From an uncultured Roseovarius sp. (GTDB lineage: Bacteria > Pseudomonadota > Alphaproteobacteria > Rhodobacterales > Rhodobacteraceae), in the NCBI GenBank assembly GCA_913055965.1, contig CAJXKX010000039.1, forward strand, positions 1 to 10,047: a DNA stretch of 10,047 nt, given 5' to 3'. The notes under the pieces were generated by a model, which was given only the letters and a program-made list of their open reading frames with translations, was not told the origin of the DNA and made no database searches. A program made the position numbers and the translations under genes. This document shows, piece after piece, positions 1-6,363 of this stretch (positions within the stretch are counted from its first letter, which is position 1; the number at the start of each line of letters is the position of its first letter).

Positions 1-187
1 GCCCGGACAGGGTGATCACTTCGGCAGGTCTCCTGACTTGCGGGTCATCGCTTGGCCGGGCCTTCCCATACCCCGCGGGGGGGGTGCAGTGGCATGTTCC
101 GGCCTCGCTCGCCGCTTACAGTTGCGGGGGCAGTCACGGATTTGATCCGGATGGCGGATCGCACCGTATTCCCTATTATCCGGGGGC
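1..187 (-). promoter_or_regulatory. Cobalamin (adenosylcobalamin-type) riboswitch
   Basis: Read on the minus strand, this stretch has the conserved blocks of the cobalamin riboswitch in the right order. They are GGGAAT..GGTG at 173-153, CCCGCAACTGTAAGCGG at 128-112, GCCACTG at 93-87, GGGAAGGC at 67-60, and the B12 box AGTCAGGAGACCTGCCG at 38-22. A closing P1 helix can be drawn between 184-178 (CCCGGAT) and 8-2 (GTCCGGG). This RNA class binds a cobalamin cofactor and usually represses cobalamin synthesis, cobalt or B12 uptake, or B12-independent isozyme genes. The regulated gene starts left of position 1 and cannot be named. The expression platform (terminator or sequestered ribosome site) is also outside the window. 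It does not control the exporter gene at 367, which is on the other strand. Confidence 0.95.
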
Positions 188-209
188 TATCCCGGACCGA
201 AGCCAGACC

Positions 210-238
210 GCGATACGCCCGACGGTAGATTCGCGCAA
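210..238 (-). promoter_or_regulatory. Candidate promoter for the riboswitch transcript
   Basis: On the minus strand TTGCGC (238-233) and TATCGC (215-210) are 17 bases apart and would start transcription near 203, just upstream of the first riboswitch helix. Each hexamer matches the sigma-70 consensus at only three of six positions. The support is mainly position and spacing, so this is a weak prediction. Confidence 0.25.
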
Positions 239-257
239 GCGCTAATCGCGCTTGTGC
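233..257. repeat. Inverted repeat in the divergent control region
   Basis: GCGCAAGCGC (233-242) and GCGCTTGTGC (248-257) are complementary over ten positions, with one G:T pair and a five-base spacer TAATC. A second, overlapping perfect inverted repeat is GTGCCCA (254-260) with TGGGCAC (272-278). Both lie in the 179 bases between the minus-strand riboswitch and the plus-strand exporter start, which hold no gene. They could be a regulator's operator or RNA hairpins; I do not recognise the site. Confidence 0.35.
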
Positions 258-366
258 CCATTGCCGTGGCTTGGGCACCGCTCGGCTGCCTGCGACCAAT
301 CGGAGCACTTGACCCCGCGCGCCCCACTCGCCAAGAACCGGTGCGAACGGGACGGAGACGACGGAC

Positions 367-2163
367 ATGGTGCGCAAGGCCGAGAACGGGGCCGATCTGC
401 TGGATCGCGAGAAATCGAAGCGCCTGCGCGCGCTGGGCGAGTTGTGGCCGTTCCTGCGCCCCTATCGCGGGCTTCTCGCCGCAGCGATCGCGGCGCTGGT
501 TCTCACGGCCGCCGTGGCGCTGATGCTGCCGATGGCGGTGCGCCGGGTGGTGGATAATTTCGGCGGCGAGGACGGGGCGCTGCTCGACTACTATTTCGGC
601 GGCGCGCTGTTCATCGCGGCGCTTCTGGCGCTGGGCACGGGGCTGCGCTACCTGCTGGTGTCGCGGCTGGGCGAGCGGGTTGTGGCCGATATCCGCAAGG
701 CGGTGTTCGACCGGGTGATCGGGATGAGCCCCGCCTTCTACGAGCGGCTGATGACCGGCGAGGTGCTGAGCCGGATCACCACCGACACCACGCTGATCCT
801 GTCGGTGATCGGCTCGTCGGTGTCGATCGCGCTGCGCAACCTGCTGCTGTTCACCGGGGGCATGGCGCTGATGCTGCTGACCTCGGCCAAGCTGACCGGG
901 CTGGTGCTGCTGATCGTGCCGCTTGTGATCGTGCCGATCCTCTTTCTGGGCCGCAAGATGCGGGTGCTGAGCCGCGAGAACCAGGACTGGATCGCGCAGA
1001 GTTCCGGCAACGCCTCCGAGGCGCTGCTGTCGGTGCAGACGGTGCAGGCCTTTACCCACGAGGCCGAGAGCCGGGCGCAGTTCGGTGGCGTGACCGAACA
1101 CAGCTTCGACGCCGCGCGCCGCCGGGTGAACACGCGCGCGCTGATGACGGTGATCGTGATCTTTCTCGTGTTCACCGGCATTGTCGGCGTGCTGTGGATC
1201 GGCGCGCGCGACGTGCGGGCGGGCGACATGACGCCCGGAAGCCTCGTGCAGTTCGTGATCTACGCGGTGATGGTGGCGGGCGCGGTGGCGGCGCTGTCGG
1301 AAATCTGGGGCGAGTTGCAGCGCGCGGCGGGGGCGACCGAGCGGCTGGTGGAACTGCTGCGCGCCGAAGACCCGGTGACCGACCCCGCGCGCCCGGTGGC
1401 GCTGCCGCGCCCGGTGCGCGGCGCGATCGCCTTCGAAGGGGTGCGCTTTGCCTACCCGGCACGCCCCGGGACACCGGCGCTGGACGATTTCAGCCTCGAT
1501 ATCAAACCCGGCGAGACGGTGGCGCTGGTGGGCCCCTCGGGGGCGGGCAAGACCAGCGTGATCCAGCTTGTGCTGCGCTTCTACGACCCGCAGGCGGGGC
1601 GGATCACGCTCGACGGCGTGGCGCTGCCCGACATGGCGCGGCACGCCTTCCGCAGCGCGCTGGCGCTGGTGCCGCAGGAGCCGGTGATCTTTGCCGCCTC
1701 GGCGCGCGAGAATATCCGTTTCGGCCGCCCGGATGCGAGCGATGCCGAGATCGAGGCCGCCGCCCGCGCCGCCCATGCCGAGGATTTCATCGCCCGGCTG
1801 CCCGAGGGCTATGACACCTGGCTGGGCGAGCGCGGCGTGATGCTGTCGGGCGGGCAGAAACAGCGCATCGCCATCGCCCGCGCGATCCTGCGCGATGCGC
1901 CCGTTCTGCTGCTCGACGAGGCCACATCCGCGCTCGACGCCGAGAGCGAGCGCGCGGTGCAGACCGCCGTCGAGGCGATGGCGCAGACCCGCACCACGAT
2001 CATCGTGGCGCACCGTCTCGCCACGGTGAAAAAGGCCGACCGCATCGTGGTGATGGATCAGGGCCGCATCGTGGCGCAGGGCACCCATGACAGCCTGGTG
2101 GCGGAGAACGGCCTTTATGCGCGGCTGGCACGGCTGCAATTCACCGACGGCGTCGCCGCCTGA
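367..2163 (+). CDS. ABC exporter half-transporter, MsbA-related (permease fused to ATPase)
   Basis: This 598-residue protein has the ABCB/MsbA half-transporter layout and should work as a homodimer in the inner membrane, using ATP to export a hydrophobic substrate. Hydrophobic segments at about 35-58, 75-98, 143-194 (two spans) and 257-312 (two spans) make six transmembrane helices. The ATPase follows from about residue 355: A-loop Tyr363, Walker A GPSGAGKTS at 389-397 (Lys395), Q-loop Gln437, signature LSGGQKQ at 493-499, Walker B VLLLDE at 513-518 (catalytic Glu518) and H-loop His549. All key residues are present, so it looks active. The ATG has a GGAG site nine bases upstream. It resembles the MsbA-related group common in alphaproteobacteria rather than the lipid A flippase itself, so I give no gene symbol. 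The substrate cannot be read from the sequence, and no obvious partner gene lies beside it. Confidence 0.93.
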   Translation: MVRKAENGADLLDREKSKRLRALGELWPFLRPYRGLLAAAIAALVLTAAVALMLPMAVRRVVDNFGGEDGALLDYYFGGALFIAALLALGTGLRYLLVSRLGERVVADIRKAVFDRVIGMSPAFYERLMTGEVLSRITTDTTLILSVIGSSVSIALRNLLLFTGGMALMLLTSAKLTGLVLLIVPLVIVPILFLGRKMRVLSRENQDWIAQSSGNASEALLSVQTVQAFTHEAESRAQFGGVTEHSFDAARRRVNTRALMTVIVIFLVFTGIVGVLWIGARDVRAGDMTPGSLVQFVIYAVMVAGAVAALSEIWGELQRAAGATERLVELLRAEDPVTDPARPVALPRPVRGAIAFEGVRFAYPARPGTPALDDFSLDIKPGETVALVGPSGAGKTSVIQLVLRFYDPQAGRITLDGVALPDMARHAFRSALALVPQEPVIFAASARENIRFGRPDASDAEIEAAARAAHAEDFIARLPEGYDTWLGERGVMLSGGQKQRIAIARAILRDAPVLLLDEATSALDAESERAVQTAVEAMAQTRTTIIVAHRLATVKKADRIVVMDQGRIVAQGTHDSLVAENGLYARLARLQFTDGVAA

Positions 2164-2180
2164 ACGCGGCGATGCGTCCC

Positions 2181-2209
2181 TTGCCGCAGCCGCGGCGATC
2201 TGGGATAAC
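2181..2209 (+). promoter_or_regulatory. Candidate sigma-70 promoter for the NDUFS4-type gene
   Basis: TTGCCG (2181-2186) and GATAAC (2204-2209) are separated by exactly 17 bases, and each matches consensus at four of six positions. Transcription would begin near 2216, giving a leader of about 20 bases that contains the GGAGAG ribosome site at 2226-2231. The 72-base gap after the exporter stop has room for it, but read-through from the exporter gene is also possible. Confidence 0.42.
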
Positions 2210-2235
2210 AGGAACGTCCAGTATCGGAGAGACCC

Positions 2236-2547
2236 ATGCGCGCACGCATCTACAAACCCGCCCGGACCGCCACGCAATCGGGCACCGCCAATACCCGCAA
2301 ATGGGTGCTGGAATTCGTGTCCGAGACCGCGCGGGAGATCGACCCGCTGATGGGCTGGACCTCGAATGCCGACACGCAGGCGCAGGTGCGGCTGCGCTTC
2401 GACACCCGCGAGGCAGCGTTGCAATACGCGAAGGAACACGGGATCGACGCGGTGGTGCAGGAGCCCCACAAGCGCAAGCCCAACATCCGCCCGCAGGGCT
2501 ATGCCGAGAATTTCTCGCCCAAGCGGCGGCAGGTCTGGACGCACTGA
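2236..2547 (+). CDS. NDUFS4-type accessory subunit of respiratory complex I
   Basis: This 103-residue soluble protein matches the ETC complex I subunit family (mitochondrial NDUFS4). Visible hallmarks are the N-terminal RIYKPA, the segment KWVLEF at about 22-27, the core PLMGWTSNADTQAQVRLRF (37-55), AALQYAKEHGIDAVVQEP (60-77) and the C-terminal YAENFSPKRRQVWTH. The length fits bacterial members, which lack the mitochondrial targeting peptide. In mitochondria this subunit sits on the peripheral arm near the NADH-oxidising module and stabilises the complex. In alphaproteobacteria such as Paracoccus it is one of a few accessory subunits beyond the 14 core ones. The gene stands alone here, with no nuo genes nearby, which is common for this family. 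GGAGAG lies just upstream of the ATG. Confidence 0.9.
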   Translation: MRARIYKPARTATQSGTANTRKWVLEFVSETAREIDPLMGWTSNADTQAQVRLRFDTREAALQYAKEHGIDAVVQEPHKRKPNIRPQGYAENFSPKRRQVWTH

Positions 2548-2644
2548 GCGCCGCCGCGTCCGCGTCCGTTCCGCATCCTATCGTGGCCCGCTGCCCCTGG
2601 CCGGGGCGCAGGTCCCTGACATTCGTGGCGGAGGGTGCCCATCC

Positions 2645-2658
2645 TTGACACGCATCAA
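2645..2658. promoter_or_regulatory. FNR/FnrL-type box upstream of ppk2
   Basis: TTGACACGCATCAA matches the FNR-family consensus TTGAT-N4-ATCAA at nine of ten defined positions. It sits in a longer perfect dyad, CCTTGA-N6-TCAAGG (2643-2660), centred at 2651.5. FNR-family proteins (FnrL, and the nitric-oxide-sensing Dnr/Nnr group in Rhodobacteraceae) bind such sites to switch genes on at low oxygen or during denitrification. The box is 66 bases before the ppk2 ATG and 97 bases after the previous stop codon, so ppk2 is the likely target. Which Crp/Fnr protein binds cannot be decided from the site alone. Confidence 0.65.
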
Positions 2659-2680
2659 GGCGCGGAGGACGTGCAAAGGT

Positions 2681-2686
2681 TAGACT
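2681..2686 (+). promoter_or_regulatory. Candidate -10 element of the ppk2 promoter
   Basis: TAGACT matches TATAAT at four of six positions and lies 22 bases after the FNR-type box. A start near 2693 would place that box at about -41.5, the standard position for class II FNR activation. No separate -35 hexamer is needed in that architecture. The ribosome site GAGGGA (2711-2716) follows in a short leader. Confidence 0.45.
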
Positions 2687-2724
2687 GGGCGTCACAAAAA
2701 CAACAGTGACGAGGGACACCCGAC

Positions 2725-3693
2725 ATGACCGACACCGCCACCCGCGACATCGATCCCACAGCAGAGCCGCTCGCCGGACCCGCCACCGCCCCGGATGCTG
2801 CGGAGACACATGACGAGGACCGGGTGGCTGCGACCGCCGACCGTCTGTCAGAGGCGCGCGCGGCGTTCGAGGCGGGCGACTACCCCTACGCGACCAAGCT
2901 GAGCCGCCGTACATACGAGGCGCAAAAGGCCAAGCTTCAGGCCGAACTTCTCAAGGTGCAGCTCTGGGCGCAGGAGACGGGCGAGCGCTTCGTGCTGCTG
3001 TTCGAGGGGCGCGACGCGGCCGGCAAGGGCGGCACGATCAAGCGTTTCACCGAGCATCTCAATCCCCGTCAGGCCCGTGTCGTGGCGCTGAACAAGCCCA
3101 CATGGGAGGAGAAGGGACAATGGTTCTTTCAGCGCTATATCGAGCACCTGCCCACCGTGGGCGAGATCGTGTTCTACGACCGCTCCTGGTACAACCGCGC
3201 CGGGGTCGAGCGGGTCATGGGCTTTTGCGAGCCGTCGGAATATCTCGAATTCATGCGCCAGACGCCCGAGTTGGAGCGGATGCTCGTGCGCTCGGGCATC
3301 CGGCTCTATAAATACTGGTTCTCGGTCACGCAGGACGAGCAGAAGCGCCGTTTCGACAGCCGCGCCATCGACCCGCTGAAACAGTGGAAGCTGAGCCCCA
3401 TCGACAAGCTGAGCCTCGACAAGTGGGAGGATTACACCGAGGCCAAGGAGGCGATGTTCTTCTACACCGATACCGCCGATGCGCCGTGGACGGTCATCAA
3501 GTCGAACGACAAGAAACGTGCGCGGCTGAACTGCATGCGCCATTTCCTCGCCTCGCTCGACTATCCGGGCAAGAACCACAAGGTGGTGGGCGCACCCGAT
3601 CCGCTGATCGTCTCGACGGCGCAGCACGTGCTGCACAATTCCGGGCATATCCTCGGCAAGTCGCTGCACCCCGACACGCGCCAGCCGCGCTGA
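2725..3693 (+). CDS. ppk2: Polyphosphate kinase 2 (PPK2 family)
   Basis: This cytoplasmic enzyme of 322 residues transfers phosphate between inorganic polyphosphate and nucleotides. Single-domain members mostly run in the direction polyphosphate plus NDP to NTP. Visible motifs: Walker A region EGRDAAGKGG at 94-103 (Lys101), Walker B-like FYDRSWYNRAGVERVMGF at 150-167, the partner segment KYWFSVTQDEQKRRF at 196-210, and lid residues DPLKQWKLSPIDKLSLDKW at about 216-234. It is a single-domain form, not the two-domain fusion. Residues 1 to about 50 form an acidic, Ala/Thr-rich, probably disordered extension before the conserved part. The ATG has GAGGGA eight bases upstream. The preceding FNR-type box suggests induction at low oxygen. 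Preference for ADP or GDP (or AMP) cannot be told safely by eye; general similarity favours NDP use. The gene converges with recN, its stop 21 bases from the recN stop. Confidence 0.95.
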   Translation: MTDTATRDIDPTAEPLAGPATAPDAAETHDEDRVAATADRLSEARAAFEAGDYPYATKLSRRTYEAQKAKLQAELLKVQLWAQETGERFVLLFEGRDAAGKGGTIKRFTEHLNPRQARVVALNKPTWEEKGQWFFQRYIEHLPTVGEIVFYDRSWYNRAGVERVMGFCEPSEYLEFMRQTPELERMLVRSGIRLYKYWFSVTQDEQKRRFDSRAIDPLKQWKLSPIDKLSLDKWEDYTEAKEAMFFYTDTADAPWTVIKSNDKKRARLNCMRHFLASLDYPGKNHKVVGAPDPLIVSTAQHVLHNSGHILGKSLHPDTRQPR

Positions 3694-3704
3694 GGCGGGG
3701 CGCG

Positions 3705-3724
3705 GGCGGGCGGCTCAGCCCGCC
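3705..3724. terminator. GC-only hairpin between the convergent ppk2 and recN ends
   Basis: GGCGGGC (3705-3711) pairs perfectly with GCCCGCC (3718-3724) around a six-base loop. It falls just after the ppk2 stop and overlaps the recN stop, where a shared two-way terminator would be expected. There is no T-run on either side, so it is not a canonical intrinsic terminator; it could instead protect 3' ends or act with Rho. Confidence 0.35.
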
Positions 3725-5364
3725 ATCAGCGCCTCGGCGGCGGCGCGGGCCTCGGGCGTGATCCGCTCGCCCGAGAGCATGCGGGCGATCTCGTCCACGC
3801 GGTCGGTGCCGTCGAGGGCGCGCACGGTCGAGAGCGTCGTCTCGTCCTCCACGCGCTTCTCGACGCGCCAGTGATGCGCCCCGCGCGCCGCCACCTGCGG
3901 CGAGTGGGTCACCACCAGCACCTGCCCCCCGGCTGCCAGCCGCGCGAGGCGGCGGCCCACGGCATCCGCCGTGGCCCCGCCCACGCCGCGGTCGATCTCG
4001 TCGAAGATCATCGTAAGGCCCGTCTCGGGGGCCGATAGGCACAGCTTGAGCGCCAGCAGGAAGCGGCTCAGCTCGCCGCCCGAGGCGATGCGGCTCAGAG
4101 GCCCCGAGGGCGCGCCGGGATTGGTGGCGACTGTAAAGCTCACCGCGTCGCGGCCCGAGGGGCCGGGGTCGGCGGCGGCGATCTCGGTGGAAAAGACCGC
4201 GCGCTCCATCCTCAGCGGGGCCAGTTCGTGCATCACCGCCGCGTCGAGCCGGGCGGCGGCCTCGCGCCGGGCGGCGCTCAGACCGTCCGCGGCCGCGTCA
4301 TAGGCGCGCGCGGCGGCGTCGCGCGCCGCCCGGCGGTCCGACAGATCGCTGTCGCCCGCGTCGAGGGCCGCAAGCCGCGTGCGCAGCGTGTCGGCAAAGG
4401 CGGCGAGATCATCGGGCAGCACGTCGTGCTTGCGCGCCAGCCCGCGAATGGCAAAGAGCCGTTCCTCGCAACGCTCGAGTTCCAGCGGGTCGAAATCGAG
4501 CGCCTCGAGCGCGGCGTGTGTCTCGCGCCCGGCCTCGTCGAGTTCCACAAGCGCGCGGGAAAGCGCGGCAAGCGCGCCGTCGAGCCGCCCCTCGGCCTTG
4601 TCCGCGACGCCCTCGAGCCAGCGCAGCGCGTCGCCCGCCGCCCCCTCGGCCCCGTCGGGGCCCAGCACCTGCGCCGCGCGGGCGATGTCTTCGCGGATGC
4701 GCTCGGCCCCCTGCATCAGGCGGCGGGTGGTGTCGAGCGCGGCTTCCTCGCCGGGCTGCGGGTCGAGCCGGTCGAGTTCCGTGACCGCGTGGCGCAGGAA
4801 ATCCTCCTCGGCGCGCAGGTCGGCAAGCGCCGCCTCGGCCTCGTCCAGCGCCTTTTGCGCGGCGGCACGCTCGCGCCAGGCCGCGCGCACGGCACCGCGC
4901 TGCGCCTCCAGCCCGCCGAAGGCGTCGAGCATGTCGCGATGGCCGCGCGGGTCGAGCAGGCCCCGGTCGTCGTGCTGGCCGTGCAACTCCACGAGCGTCG
5001 CCGACAGCCGCCGCAGCACCTCGCCCGACACGCGCCGGTCGTTGATCCACGCGGTCTTGCGCCCGTCCTGGCCGTTGACGCGCCGCAGGATCAGGTCGTC
5101 TTCGGCGGGCAGTCCGGCCTCGTCCAGCACGGCGCGGGCCGGATGGTCGGCGCGCAGGTTGAACACTGCTGCCACCTCGCCGCGCTCGGCACCCGTGCGC
5201 ACCAGGTCGGCGCGCCCGCGCCAGCCCAGCACGAAGCCTAGGCAATCGAGCAGGATGGATTTGCCCGCGCCGGTCTCGCCGGTCAGCACGTTGAGCCCCG
5301 GCCGGAACCCAAGCTCCAGCCGGTCGATGATGAGCATGTCGCGGATTTCAAGCGCGCAGAGCAT
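3715..5364 (-). CDS. recN: DNA repair protein RecN (SMC-like ATPase)
   Basis: The 549-residue product has the RecN layout. An N-terminal ATPase half carries Walker A GETGAGKS at 29-36. A long Ala/Arg/Glu/Leu-rich coiled-coil region runs from roughly 150 to 370. The C-terminal half has the signature ASGGELSRF (about 427-435) and Walker B MIFDEIDRGVGG (Asp455, Glu456). VELHGQHDDRGLLD near 117-130 and VLVVTHSPQVAARG near the end are typical of the family. RecN is a cytoplasmic SMC-like protein that gathers and holds DNA ends during RecA-dependent double-strand break repair. The length is close to the usual 550-560. It is the last gene of the minus-strand block, 39 bases after bamD. No LexA-type site is obvious in that gap, so expression probably depends at least partly on upstream transcription. 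The ribosome site is weak (GGGG about eight bases upstream). Confidence 0.95.
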   Translation of the reverse strand: MLCALEIRDMLIIDRLELGFRPGLNVLTGETGAGKSILLDCLGFVLGWRGRADLVRTGAERGEVAAVFNLRADHPARAVLDEAGLPAEDDLILRRVNGQDGRKTAWINDRRVSGEVLRRLSATLVELHGQHDDRGLLDPRGHRDMLDAFGGLEAQRGAVRAAWRERAAAQKALDEAEAALADLRAEEDFLRHAVTELDRLDPQPGEEAALDTTRRLMQGAERIREDIARAAQVLGPDGAEGAAGDALRWLEGVADKAEGRLDGALAALSRALVELDEAGRETHAALEALDFDPLELERCEERLFAIRGLARKHDVLPDDLAAFADTLRTRLAALDAGDSDLSDRRAARDAAARAYDAAADGLSAARREAAARLDAAVMHELAPLRMERAVFSTEIAAADPGPSGRDAVSFTVATNPGAPSGPLSRIASGGELSRFLLALKLCLSAPETGLTMIFDEIDRGVGGATADAVGRRLARLAAGGQVLVVTHSPQVAARGAHHWRVEKRVEDETTLSTVRALDGTDRVDEIARMLSGERITPEARAAAEALMAG

Positions 5365-5370
5365 CCCTGA

Positions 5371-5398
5371 ACCCCGTAGGGCGGGGTTTCACCCCGCC
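5371..5398. repeat. Three-arm palindrome (REP-like hairpin) between bamD and recN
   Basis: In transcript (minus-strand) order, arm A GGCGGGGT (5398-5391) pairs perfectly with arm B ACCCCGCC (5387-5380) across a GAA loop, giving an eight-base-pair stem. Part of arm B, ACCCCG (5387-5382), can instead pair with arm C CGGGGT (5376-5371), which lies six bases before the recN ATG. The two structures exclude each other. There is no T-run, so it is not a simple terminator. The GTAGGGCGGGGTTTCACC form resembles short palindromes that I recall as scattered between genes in many Rhodobacteraceae genomes. It may therefore be a dispersed REP-like element rather than a dedicated switch. Confidence 0.6.
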
Positions 5399-5403
5399 AT
5401 CCC

Positions 5404-6252
5404 TCAGAGCCAGCGGCCGAGCACGGTCTGGCGGTAGACCTCGCGCAGCCAGCCATCGCCCGCCGCCTCCAGCGTATGGCCCTGCCCGGTGAGCAGCGCG
5501 TAGCTGTCCTCGTACCACTGGGTGCCGCGGAAATTGTAGCCCAGGATCGCCCCGGCGGTGCGCGCCTCGTCGACCAGCCCCAGCGAGAGATAGGATTCCA
5601 CCAGCCGGTGCAGCGCCTCGGGGGTGTGGGTGGTGGTCTGGAAATCCTCGACCACCACGCGGAACCGGTTGGCGGCGGCGGCGAAATTGTCCCGCTTGAG
5701 ATAATAGCGCCCGATCTCCATCTCCTTAGAGGCGAGGTGATCGTAGGCGAGATCGAATTTCAGCCGTGCCGCGTTGGCGTACTGGCTGTCGGGATAACGT
5801 TCGATCACCTCGCGCAGCGCCTGCAGCGCCTCGAAGGTCAGTTTCTGGTCGCGCCCGATTTCGTCGATCTGGTCGTAATAGCTCAGCGCCAGAAGGTACT
5901 GGGCATAGGCCGCATCCTCGTCGGCGGGGTAGAAATCGATATAGCGCTGTGCCGCCGCGCGGCTTTCCTCGTAGTTGCGGTCGCGGTGATGGGCAAAGGC
6001 CTGCATGATGACCGCACGCTTGGCGAAGGCGGAATAGGGATAGAGCCGCTCGACCTCGGCAAAGCTCTGGGCCGCGAGCTTGGGCTTGTTGCGCTCGAGA
6101 TCGAACTCGCCGCGCTCGAAAATCTGCTGCGCGGTGAAATTCTCGTAGTTGAGGTTGCCGCGCTCGACGCTTTCACCCCCGTCGCAGCCCGCGAGAAACA
6201 GCGCGAATAGTGCCGCCCCTGCCAGTTGCGCCGGACCCTTGCCGATTGTCAT
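5404..6252 (-). CDS. bamD: Outer membrane assembly lipoprotein BamD (ComL/YfiO)
   Basis: BamD is the essential lipoprotein partner of BamA in the complex that folds beta-barrel proteins into the outer membrane. From the chosen start at 6252 the product is 282 residues. It opens with a lipoprotein signal: a basic start, a hydrophobic stretch and the lipobox LAGC with Cys23 as the lipidated residue. The rest is helical TPR repeats with family features such as QIFERGEFDLERNKPKLAAQ, YPYSAFAKRA, AQRYIDFYP and FEALQALREVIERYP. An open extension reaches 6303, but it would put 17 non-signal residues ahead of the signal peptide. The ATG at 6252 with GGGATGGA (6265-6258) upstream fits better; an ATG two codons earlier is also possible. 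lpxC ends 111 bases upstream. That gap has an AT-rich patch but no convincing promoter. Confidence 0.94.
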   Translation of the reverse strand: MTIGKGPAQLAGAALFALFLAGCDGGESVERGNLNYENFTAQQIFERGEFDLERNKPKLAAQSFAEVERLYPYSAFAKRAVIMQAFAHHRDRNYEESRAAAQRYIDFYPADEDAAYAQYLLALSYYDQIDEIGRDQKLTFEALQALREVIERYPDSQYANAARLKFDLAYDHLASKEMEIGRYYLKRDNFAAAANRFRVVVEDFQTTTHTPEALHRLVESYLSLGLVDEARTAGAILGYNFRGTQWYEDSYALLTGQGHTLEAAGDGWLREVYRQTVLGRWL

Positions 6253-6363
6253 GCACATCCATCCCGTCGTGTTTTCCAAAGGCGGCCTGATCGCCACGGT
6301 CACGCTCTAGCACATAAATCTGCGGTGCAAAACGGGTTTGGCGCGGGCATCGCGCCTCGCCGG

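Noticed and set aside
309..337. TTGACC at 309-314 as a -35 for the ABC exporter
   Set aside because: No acceptable -10 occurs at 16-18 bases (the 17-base position reads CAAGAA), so the exporter promoter stays unassigned.
187..2544. A very long open frame on the minus strand opposite the ABC exporter and the NDUFS4-type gene
   Set aside because: It is rich in Arg, His, Gln and Gly with no recognisable domain, overlaps two well-supported genes completely, and is what GC-rich codon use produces on the opposite strand.
2593..2607. Small hairpin GCCCC-TGGCC-GGGGC after the NDUFS4-type gene, considered as a terminator
   Set aside because: It has only five pairs and no T-run follows, so I could not support a terminator call.
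2548..2724. Possible tRNA or small RNA between the NDUFS4-type gene and ppk2
   Set aside because: No cloverleaf or conserved T-loop sequence could be found; the stretch is explained better as the ppk2 control region.
4228..5437. Open frames on the plus strand opposite recN, and another antisense to ppk2 at 2848-3669
   Set aside because: They are mirror frames of strongly conserved genes, with composition typical of antisense GC-rich translation and no convincing ribosome sites.
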